This document shows positions 1 to 5,454 of a DNA stretch of 5,560 nucleotides, piece after piece; position 1 is the stretch's first letter; every line of letters begins with the position of its first letter. The DNA lies in NCBI GenBank assembly GCA_011522945.1, contig WTHY01000160.1, forward strand, positions 1 to 5,560, read 5' to 3'. Origin of the DNA: Alphaproteobacteria bacterium (lineage in GTDB: Bacteria; Pseudomonadota; Alphaproteobacteria; Puniceispirillales; Puniceispirillaceae). Below the pieces are notes generated by a model. That model did not search any database and was not told where the DNA came from. It worked only from the letters and a program-made list of their open reading frames with translations. The position numbers and the translations under genes were made by a program.

Positions 1-1760
1 GGCTTGTAATCCGGGAAAAACATCGGAATAAGGCCAGCATCAGATGCGCCTTGCACGTTATTTTGGCCTCTTAATGGATGAAGACCAGCGCCAGGCTTTC
101 CGACATTGCCTGTAAGCAACGCTAGTGAAATCAAGCAACGTGCATTATCTGTACCATGTGTATGCTGTGATACACCCATGCCCCAAAAAATAAGAGCAGC
201 ATTGGCTTTTGCATAAGTGCGGGCTGTCTGCCTAATCACGTCAGGTGCAATGCCACAAATGGGGCTCATTGCCTCAGGTGTTGTGGCCGCTGTCGCTTTT
301 TTCAGGTCTTCAAAACCTTCTGTATGCTCTTCAACATACGTCTTGTCATGCAGTCCTTCTGCGATAATTGTGTGTATCATTGCATTTAGAAGCGCAACGT
401 CCGCACCCGGTGTAAAATTCAGGGACGCTTTGGCATAGCGATCAAGTACCTGTCCACGCGGGTCAAAGATGAATAGATCAGCGCCTCTTTGCGCTGCATT
501 CTTAATGAAAGTCGCAGCAACAGGGTGGTTAACCGTCGGGTTTGAGCCGATAACAATGATGACGTCTGAGTGCTGGCATTGAGAGAATGAAGCTGTCACC
601 GCACCTGAGCCGATATTCTCAAGCAACGCTGCAACAGATGACGCATGGCAAAGGCGCGTGCAATGATCCACGTTATTTGTTTTAAAGCCTGTTCTGACAA
701 GTTTTTGAACAAGATAGGCTTCTTCATTTGTGCCTTTTGCAGAGCCGAAACCGCTCATTGCTGATGGACCATGCGCATCAAGGGTGTCCTTCAGTCCCTT
801 AGCTGCAAGGTCAAGCGCTTCTTCCCAGCTTGCTTCACGGAAGTGGGTTAGTGGGTTTGTTGGATCAAATGGCATAGAGGCGGATTTTGGCACATCTTCG
901 CGTCTGATCAGCGGTTTTGTAAGGCGTTCAGGATTATTAATATAATCAAAGCCATAGCGACCTTTTACACAAAGACGCCCTTGGTTTGCAGGGCCTTGTT
1001 TTCCTGTAACCGAAACAATCTTTTCATCCTTAACATTAAAGGTAAGCTGGCAGCCAACACCACAATAAGGGCATACTGAATCTACCTGTTTGTCAGGAGT
1101 GATGGATAGCTTTTGGCTATCATCAAGAACTGTTTTTGGCATTAAGGCGCCTGTTGGACAGGCTTGCACACACTCACCACAGCCCACACAAGTTGATGCC
1201 CCCATATCATCACCGAAATCAAATACGATATGAGCATCTGAGCCACGACCAGCAAGGCCAATCACATCATTAACTTGCACTTCGCGGCAGGCACGAACAC
1301 ATAAATTACATTGAATGCAAGCATCCATATTCACTGCTATCGCTGGGTGCGATGTATCTGCTTCTGGTGCAAATGCTGCAGGAAAGCGTGATTCAGTTGT
1401 ATCTTGGCTTTCAGCAAATTGCCAAAGTTGGCTCTCTGGGTCATGCGCACTTTCTTGAGGTGGCTGGTCAGAAACAAGAAGCTCCATTACCATCTTTCGC
1501 GCTGTGTCCGCGCGGTGAGATTGGCTGTGGACTACCATGCCTTCAGTTGGTTTTCTCAAGCAAGATGCGGCAAGAACACGCTCGCCCTCGATTTCAACCA
1601 TACAAGCGCGGCAATTTCCATCTGCCCGATAATTGTCATCATCCTTGTAACAAAGATGGGGTATGTCTGTGCCTTGCGATTTAGCGATTTGCCAAATTGT
1701 TTGATCAGAATCTGCAGTTACGAGCTTGCCATCAAGCGTGAATTCAACTTTTTGCGACAT
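1..1760 (-). CDS. fdh1A: NAD-dependent formate dehydrogenase, catalytic alpha subunit (FdsA/FDH1 type), C-terminal part beyond the left edge
   Basis: Catalytic subunit of a soluble cytosolic formate dehydrogenase: formate is oxidised to CO2 at a bis-pterin Mo or W centre and electrons pass to the beta subunit. My reverse-strand translation is open from the ATG at 1760 to the edge (586 full codons). Seen in order: N-terminal [2Fe-2S] domain with C37, C50, C53, C67; two-cluster ferredoxin domain with C148/C151/C154/C158 and C191/C194/C197/C201; a [4Fe-4S] set C230/C233/C237/C264 with K266 of the LCVKGRYG motif; then the molybdopterin oxidoreductase domain. The catalytic motif is HCTRLCHAS, with cysteine C371 as metal ligand (not selenocysteine) and H372. 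R564 in RGQNNVQG corresponds to the active-site Arg of E. coli FDH-H, at the same 193-residue spacing. The family is usually about 950-990 residues, so some 370-400 are missing at the left edge. The start lies 4 bases after the beta stop; AGAGGA inside the beta end can serve as ribosome site, suggesting coupled translation. Databases may call it fdhF or fdsA. Mo versus W cannot be read from sequence. Confidence 0.95.
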   Translation of the reverse strand, partial: MSQKVEFTLDGKLVTADSDQTIWQIAKSQGTDIPHLCYKDDDNYRADGNCRACMVEIEGERVLAASCLRKPTEGMVVHSQSHRADTARKMVMELLVSDQPPQESAHDPESQLWQFAESQDTTESRFPAAFAPEADTSHPAIAVNMDACIQCNLCVRACREVQVNDVIGLAGRGSDAHIVFDFGDDMGASTCVGCGECVQACPTGALMPKTVLDDSQKLSITPDKQVDSVCPYCGVGCQLTFNVKDEKIVSVTGKQGPANQGRLCVKGRYGFDYINNPERLTKPLIRREDVPKSASMPFDPTNPLTHFREASWEEALDLAAKGLKDTLDAHGPSAMSGFGSAKGTNEEAYLVQKLVRTGFKTNNVDHCTRLCHASSVAALLENIGSGAVTASFSQCQHSDVIIVIGSNPTVNHPVAATFIKNAAQRGADLFIFDPRGQVLDRYAKASLNFTPGADVALLNAMIHTIIAEGLHDKTYVEEHTEGFEDLKKATAATTPEAMSPICGIAPDVIRQTARTYAKANAALIFWGMGVSQHTHGTDNARCLISLALLTGNVGKPGAGLHPLRGQNNVQGASDAGLIPMFFPDYK

Positions 1761-1764
1761 GACT

Positions 1765-3495
1765 TTAAATGTCCTCTTTTGAGACTGTTGAATGTTGCGG
1801 GATATCTTCAGGGAAATGTTTCATAACACTGGAAAGTGGGTTAGATGCTGCCTGACCAAGACCGCAAATCGAAGCATCAGTCATAGCCATAGACAATTCA
1901 CTTAACAAATCTGTGTCTGCATGTGGTTGTGACATAAGTGCAACCGCCTTTTCAGTGCCGTTACGGCAAGGTGTGCATTGGCCACAAGATTCATGTTTGA
2001 AAAACTTCATCAAGTTTAAAGCGGCGCTCCACATGTCATCTTTGTCTGATAATACCACAACAGCATGTGAGCCGACAAAGCACCCTTCCTCAGCGAGTGG
2101 GCCACCAAAATCGAGCGGTATATCTGCTTTCGATGCTGGTAATATGCCACCAGAGGCACCGCCAGGGAGATACCCCTTAAAATCATGGCCGTCTGCCATG
2201 CCGCCGCACGCTTCAATTAACTCAGACACGGTAGCGCCAGCTGCACAAGTTACAAGGCCGGGGTTGGCAACACGGCCAGATACAGAATATGTTCTGAAAC
2301 CCGGATGTCCATCGCGTCCTTGTGCGTTAAACCACTCAGCGCCTTTTTCAACAATGTCTCGCACCCAGTAAAGTGTCTCAACATTATTGACCAAAGTTGG
2401 TCTTCCAAATAGGCCAACCTCAGCAACATATGGCGGGCGATGTCTAGGCAAACCACGTTTCCCTTCAATGGATTCAATCATGGCTGATTCTTCACCACAT
2501 ATATAAGCGCCAGCGCCTCTTCTTAGTTCGAGTACTGTGTGGTCATCCAAGCCGGCTTTATTCAAAAGTGCCAATTCTTTGCGCAATAAATCGATGATTT
2601 CAGGATACTCATCGCGCATGTAGATATAGCAATGTTCAATCCCAACCACCTTTGCGGCAACCAAAATGCCTTCAATCATGCGGTGCGGGTCTGTTGTAAG
2701 GTAATGCCTATCCTTAAAGGTGCCGGGCTCTCCCTCATCACCGTTAATCGCCATCATGCGCGGGCCTTCATAGCCACTCACGATTGACCATTTGCGGCCT
2801 GTTGGGAACCCTGCGCCGCCTAGCCCACGAAGGGCTGAGCCAGATAAGGCTTCGATAACGCTTTCAGCTGTGTGCGTGCCAGATTTCAAATCTTTAAGTA
2901 ATTGATAGCCGCCATCATCAACATAAGAGTCAAAGCCTCTATAGCTAGGTGCATCAGCGTGTGGGACAGGTGATTTAACGCGCTCAATCAAGTCAGCTTT
3001 TGATGTGTTCGCTACAAGGGAGTGTCCATCTGCTGCTGCTGGCGCTTTGTCACACGCGCCAATACAAGGGGCGCCAACAAAGCGCACCTCATCACTGTTG
3101 TATGATTGAAGTTCCTCAAGCAAGGCTTCGCCACCGGCCATCATACAGGATAATGATGTGCAAACACGGACTGTTCGTTTTGCTGGCGCGTCCTGCCCTT
3201 CTTTCACGAGATCGAAATGATCGTAAAAACTTGCGACTTCCCAAACTTCAGCCATGGGAATTTTCATCAAATGTGCAAGCGCAGCTAGTTTTTCAGCAGA
3301 AAGATGTTTGTCGTTATCTTGAATGATATGAAGATACTCAATCAGCATATCGCGCTGGAATGTTGCGCCTTTCAGCAAGCCCTTCACTTCTTCGATAGCG
3401 TTCGGGTCAGTTAGACGGCCTTTTGGCTTAAACTTCCCTTTCGGGCGCTTGTTGCCAGGAGTGTTCGGAAGGTCCTTATCAAAAGAATCTGGCAT
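1765..3495 (-). CDS. fdh1B: NAD-dependent formate dehydrogenase, beta subunit (NuoE-NuoF fusion, FDH1 type)
   Basis: Diaphorase subunit that takes electrons from the alpha subunit and reduces NAD+. The 576-residue protein fuses two complex I-like modules. Residues about 30-175 are NuoE-like (thioredoxin fold) with [2Fe-2S] ligands C112, C117, C144, C148 in the C-x4-C...C-x3-C pattern. Residues about 190-560 are NuoF-like: FMN/NADH glycine-rich loop RGLGGAGFPTGRKW (223-236), the GDEGEPGTFKDR stretch (252-263), GAYICGEESA (329-338), and [4Fe-4S] ligands C504, C507, C510 (CGQCTPC) plus C544. All expected ligands are present. A basic, proline-rich stretch of about 25 residues precedes the first domain. 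Length is close to the roughly 570 residues of M. extorquens FDH1 beta; FdsGBA enzymes carry these modules on separate genes. The ATG at 3495 is preceded by AAAGGG at 8 bases, and an in-frame TAG lies just upstream. It is first gene of the pair with the alpha subunit, 4 bases apart. Confidence 0.95.
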   Translation of the reverse strand: MPDSFDKDLPNTPGNKRPKGKFKPKGRLTDPNAIEEVKGLLKGATFQRDMLIEYLHIIQDNDKHLSAEKLAALAHLMKIPMAEVWEVASFYDHFDLVKEGQDAPAKRTVRVCTSLSCMMAGGEALLEELQSYNSDEVRFVGAPCIGACDKAPAAADGHSLVANTSKADLIERVKSPVPHADAPSYRGFDSYVDDGGYQLLKDLKSGTHTAESVIEALSGSALRGLGGAGFPTGRKWSIVSGYEGPRMMAINGDEGEPGTFKDRHYLTTDPHRMIEGILVAAKVVGIEHCYIYMRDEYPEIIDLLRKELALLNKAGLDDHTVLELRRGAGAYICGEESAMIESIEGKRGLPRHRPPYVAEVGLFGRPTLVNNVETLYWVRDIVEKGAEWFNAQGRDGHPGFRTYSVSGRVANPGLVTCAAGATVSELIEACGGMADGHDFKGYLPGGASGGILPASKADIPLDFGGPLAEEGCFVGSHAVVVLSDKDDMWSAALNLMKFFKHESCGQCTPCRNGTEKAVALMSQPHADTDLLSELSMAMTDASICGLGQAASNPLSSVMKHFPEDIPQHSTVSKEDI

Positions 3496-3590
3496 CTCTA
3501 ATGCCCTTTCCCAATTCTGCTACTTTAAAAATATGACATATCACCGCTAGCTTGCAATATATGGCGTTATTGTTTGTAACTAATTCTGGC
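3496..3590 (-). promoter_or_regulatory. Candidate promoter region of the formate dehydrogenase operon, with two small dyads
   Basis: This 95-base gap holds no visible terminator for the DUF3553 gene upstream, so read-through is possible. On the minus strand TTGCAA (3557-3552) and TATTTT (3533-3528) are 18 bases apart and could be weak -35/-10 elements. ATATG-A-CATAT (3531-3541) is an 11-base dyad overlapping the proposed -10. GTTA-N7-TAAC (3566-3580) contains a T-N11-A core, the loose signature of LysR-type regulators, which are known to control some formate dehydrogenase operons (FdsR). Arms are short and all could be chance; no regulator gene is in the window. Confidence 0.3.
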
Positions 3591-3791
3591 CTAATCTGTT
3601 CTGTCTGCGACAGAGGTCAAATCAACGACCGTCAAATCCACCATTTCGCAATTAATCAGTAATTTACCTGCTTCTTCAAAATTCACGACTACGCGCATTC
3701 CGGTTATTGATTGCACTTGCCCTAAGCCCCATTCTGGCTTTTCAGGGTGCTTTACAAAATCACCTAACGTAAAATCTAAAAATGCGTTCAT
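3591..3791 (-). CDS. DUF3553 family small protein, possible free-standing Tudor-like domain
   Basis: A 66-residue protein recognisable as DUF3553 from GDFVKHPEKPEWGLGQV followed by a VVVNFEEAGKLLI strand pair. No signal peptide, membrane segment or cysteine pair is visible; it should be cytosolic and mostly beta. The pattern (V+HP...WGLGQV...I.G..V.V.F..AGK..I) resembles the C-terminal Tudor-like domain of UvrD/PcrA helicases, which binds RNA polymerase. That resemblance is my reading of the motif, and the family has no established function that I know. The ATG at 3791 has an in-frame TAG two codons upstream, so translation cannot start earlier in this frame; the ribosome site is poor (AGATAGACG). 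The gene sits between the formate dehydrogenase operon and the terminator of the response-regulator gene, so it likely has its own promoter, though none is convincing in 3792-3911. The acidic tail after residue 50 is not part of the core. Confidence 0.8.
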   Translation of the reverse strand: MNAFLDFTLGDFVKHPEKPEWGLGQVQSITGMRVVVNFEEAGKLLINCEMVDLTVVDLTSVADRTD

Positions 3792-3911
3792 CGTCTATCT
3801 GCTATGATGCCTGTAGCGTGGATATGGAGTTGCGATATTTGCTTGCTCACGGGTTGCTAAAAATGTGCCCTGTTTTAATTCACAGAGCATCCATTCGCAA
3901 TATCGTATCGC

Positions 3912-3970
3912 AAAAAAACCGAACCAAAAAACAAAAAGCCACATACGGTTATTTATGCGGCTTTTCGGTT
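3912..3970 (-). terminator. Nested intrinsic terminator of the response-regulator gene
   Basis: On the minus strand, 28 bases after the stop codon, a 12-bp stem (3965-3954 with 3945-3934, one G-U pair, 8-base loop) runs into a T-rich stretch. A second outer pairing, AACCGAA (3970-3964) with TTCGGTT (3923-3917), ends in a run of seven T (3918-3912). The two pairings share two bases, giving a nested or two-step terminator. On the plus strand the U-tract is short, so the main direction is minus. Confidence 0.85.
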
Positions 3971-3997
3971 CCTGAAGATGTTATTTGCCGAGTTGTT

Positions 3998-4035
3998 GTT
4001 AGTGGAAGCTTTCCGTAGGTGTGTCTTCCACTAAC
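3998..4035 (-). repeat. Perfect 11-bp inverted repeat across the stop codon of the response-regulator gene
   Basis: GTTAGTGGAAG (3998-4008) is the exact reverse complement of CTTCCACTAAC (4025-4035), with a 16-base loop. The arms cover the last codons and the TAA stop (3999-4001) of the response-regulator gene. In the mRNA this would form a hairpin enclosing the terminal residues. No T-run follows directly, and a proper terminator lies about 30 bases further on, so this is not the main terminator. A role in mRNA 3'-end stability or as a protein-binding dyad is possible; its function is unknown. Confidence 0.8.
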
Positions 4036-4700
4036 TTATGGCCTTGTCCCCAAAGAGTCTCAATCATAGCACCTTGCATGCCTGCATTTTGTAATTTCTG
4101 TCGCAATTTGCAGATGAACACATCAACAATCTTTGATTCCGGCTCATCGCGTCCTCCATATAGATGGTTCAGGAAGCTTGATTTGCTTAGAACAGCGCCT
4201 TTACGAACACCTAACAAATTAACGATTTCAATTTCTTTTCGCGTTAAATTCACGTCCTTGCCATCAACACTAACTGTCTTGCGATGCAGATCTATTGCTA
4301 AATTTCCGAGTTCAATTACCTGAGAGCTGTGACCGTTTGCACGCCTTATGATTGCTTCTAAATGTGCCAGTAATTCATGCTTATCAAAGGGTTTGGCTAA
4401 GTAACCATCAGCGCCAGCTCCCAAAGCCATGATACGGTCATTAACATCATTATTGCCGGATACAACAAGGATAGGCACAAGCTGTTTTTCACGTTTAGCG
4501 CGAACAAGCCTTGCAAAACGCGTGCCATCACCATCTGGCAGTTTTAAATCTAGTAGAACAGCATCTATTTCATTTAGGCTAACCTCTTCTAGTGCGTCAT
4601 GAATCGAGCCTGCTAAAATCGTAAAATAACCAGCATCTTTTAAAGTGATGGTTAGCACATCGGCGATAATGGGATCATCTTCTACAAGTAAAATATTCAT
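3999..4700 (-). CDS. CtrA-family (OmpR/PhoB-type) DNA-binding response regulator
   Basis: A 233-residue two-component response regulator that binds DNA when phosphorylated. Receiver domain, residues 1-120: acidic pocket E7/D8/D9, phospho-acceptor D51 (LLDLKLPD), S81, and K103 in the AKPF motif, so all switch residues are present. Winged-helix domain, about 128-225: FLNHLYGG-DEPE-KIVDVFICKLRQKL (177-203), nearly the sequence of Caulobacter CtrA over the recognition helix, followed by IETLWGQGHKL. The receiver is clearly more diverged from CtrA than the DNA-binding half, so I read it as a CtrA paralogue or a divergent CtrA; an alignment would decide. The protein ends in TESFH, not the Ala-Ala end used for ClpXP turnover of Caulobacter CtrA. 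The ATG at 4700 has AGAGGA five bases upstream. No histidine kinase is nearby. It is divergent from dksA and followed by a strong terminator, so it is probably monocistronic. Confidence 0.92.
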   Translation of the reverse strand: MNILLVEDDPIIADVLTITLKDAGYFTILAGSIHDALEEVSLNEIDAVLLDLKLPDGDGTRFARLVRAKREKQLVPILVVSGNNDVNDRIMALGAGADGYLAKPFDKHELLAHLEAIIRRANGHSSQVIELGNLAIDLHRKTVSVDGKDVNLTRKEIEIVNLLGVRKGAVLSKSSFLNHLYGGRDEPESKIVDVFICKLRQKLQNAGMQGAMIETLWGQGHKLVEDTPTESFH

Positions 4701-4982
4701 TTCATTCCTCTTCTGACATCAGCTCATTTTGAGGCAGAGCTATGCATAAATGGTTAAGATATGAGTTTTTTATTCATCTAGTAGATTGTTCTTGATGCGC
4801 GTTAGTTGCAAATCACATTCGCGTGATTAAGCGTTTTTTATAATTTTTTATTGTATAAATTCTGTGTACGCATAGGGCGCAAGGGAGAATATTTCCTAAA
4901 AAGAGAGTCTACTTGAAACTGAAATTTCTTTTGTGGTACATCAAATCATCTTTTTGATTAAAAAGTTAAGAGGTACGGTCAC
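4701..4982. promoter_or_regulatory. Divergent promoter region between the response regulator and dksA
   Basis: About 280 bases with no gene, AT-rich in the centre. Seen: TTAACCAT on the minus strand (4757-4750), a CtrA half-site-like octamer upstream of the response regulator; AATCAC-N6-GTGATT dyad (4811-4828); TATAAT (4839-4844) and TATAAA (4854-4859), possible -10 elements for dksA but without a convincing -35; a GAGTC (GANTC, CcrM-type methylation site) at 4905-4909; overlapping AU-rich hairpins at 4940-4965 just before the dksA ribosome site. Exact transcription starts cannot be assigned. Confidence 0.5.
4968..4973 (+). promoter_or_regulatory. Ribosome binding site of dksA
   Basis: AAGAGG lies 9 bases before the ATG at 4983 and is the only Shine-Dalgarno-like stretch nearby. 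It supports that start over the later in-frame ATGs (codons 10 and 35), of which the second begins the conserved fold. Confidence 0.6.
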
Positions 4983-5450
4983 ATGGCTGCCAAAAAAACA
5001 TCAGCAGAAATGCAAACAATAAACCCATCGTCCGGCTCAACTATTTTGCCGGAAGGCTATAAGCCATCTAAAGATGAGGAGTTTATGAACCCATTTCAAC
5101 TGGAGTATTTCCGCCAAAAACTTCTTGATTGGCGCTCAGAGTTGCTGAACGAAGCGAATCAAACTCTCGAAAATTTATCGACAGAATCGCTTCACAAGCC
5201 AGATCAGATGGACAGAGCGCAAATTGAAAGTTCTGCCGCATTGGATTTGCGCACACGTGACCGTGAACGCAAGCTTATCCAGAAAATTGAATCTGCCCTA
5301 CGCCGTATCGAAGATGGCAGCTATGGTTATTGCGAAGATACAGATGAGCCTATCAGCCTAGAGCGTCTAGAAGCGCGTCCCATCGCGTCAATGACATTAG
5401 CGGCACAAGAGATGCACGAGAAAATGGAACGCGTCCATAGAGATGATTAA
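4983..5450 (+). CDS. dksA: RNA polymerase-binding transcription factor DksA (zinc-finger-degenerate form)
   Basis: A 155-residue cytosolic regulator that enters the RNA polymerase secondary channel and, with ppGpp in studied species, adjusts initiation at stable RNA and amino-acid promoters. Residues 36-50 (MNPFQLEYFRQKLLDW) match the N-terminal segment; about 38-110 form the coiled coil, with the tip at DQMDRA: D74, D77 and A79 correspond to E. coli D71, D74 and A76, so catalytic tip function looks intact. RTRDRERKLIQKIESALRRIEDGSYGYC is typical of the family, as is the later ERLEARPIA. Of the four zinc ligands only C117 remains; the others are T120, T138 and A141, so zinc binding by the usual site is not possible. 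Zinc-independent DksA is known in alphaproteobacteria such as Rhodobacter. Start at 4983 with AAGAGG upstream. Divergent from the CtrA-like regulator. No clear terminator follows. Confidence 0.95.
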   Translation: MAAKKTSAEMQTINPSSGSTILPEGYKPSKDEEFMNPFQLEYFRQKLLDWRSELLNEANQTLENLSTESLHKPDQMDRAQIESSAALDLRTRDRERKLIQKIESALRRIEDGSYGYCEDTDEPISLERLEARPIASMTLAAQEMHEKMERVHRDD

Positions 5451-5454
5451 CCAT
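5447..5454 (+). promoter_or_regulatory. CtrA half-site-like octamer at the dksA stop codon
   Basis: TTAACCAT spans the dksA stop. The same ten bases (TTAACCATTT) occur on the minus strand upstream of the response-regulator gene. TTAACCAT is, from memory, the half-site motif described for CtrA in Caulobacter. A short match, partly in coding sequence. Confidence 0.25.

Noticed and set aside
527..534. GGTTAACC, a palindrome resembling paired CtrA half-sites
   Set aside because: It lies inside the alpha-subunit coding region, codes for conserved residues (near PTVNHP), and has no second half at the right spacing.
638..660. Possible selenocysteine at the formate dehydrogenase active site
   Set aside because: The codon at the metal-ligand position is TGC (cysteine C371), not TGA, so no recoding is needed.
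1352..1826. Two overlapping plus-strand open frames of 110 and 140 codons
   Set aside because: They lie antisense to the alpha-subunit start and the beta-subunit end, have no recognisable domain or ribosome site, and the minus-strand frames carry full family motifs.
1913..2371. Plus-strand open frame of 152 codons
   Set aside because: It is the antisense shadow of the NuoF-like part of the beta subunit; low-complexity Ser/Pro/Ala composition and no domain.
3000..3326. Plus-strand open frame of 108 codons
   Set aside because: Antisense to the NuoE-like domain of the beta subunit, whose cysteine pattern is intact; no homology recognised.
3782..4018. Plus-strand open frame of 78 codons in the gap before the response regulator
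   Set aside because: It runs through the terminator hairpin, lacks a ribosome site and family features, and ends in the inverted repeat at the regulator's stop codon.
4021..4323. Plus-strand open frame of 100 codons
   Set aside because: Antisense to the DNA-binding domain of the CtrA-like regulator; no recognisable protein.
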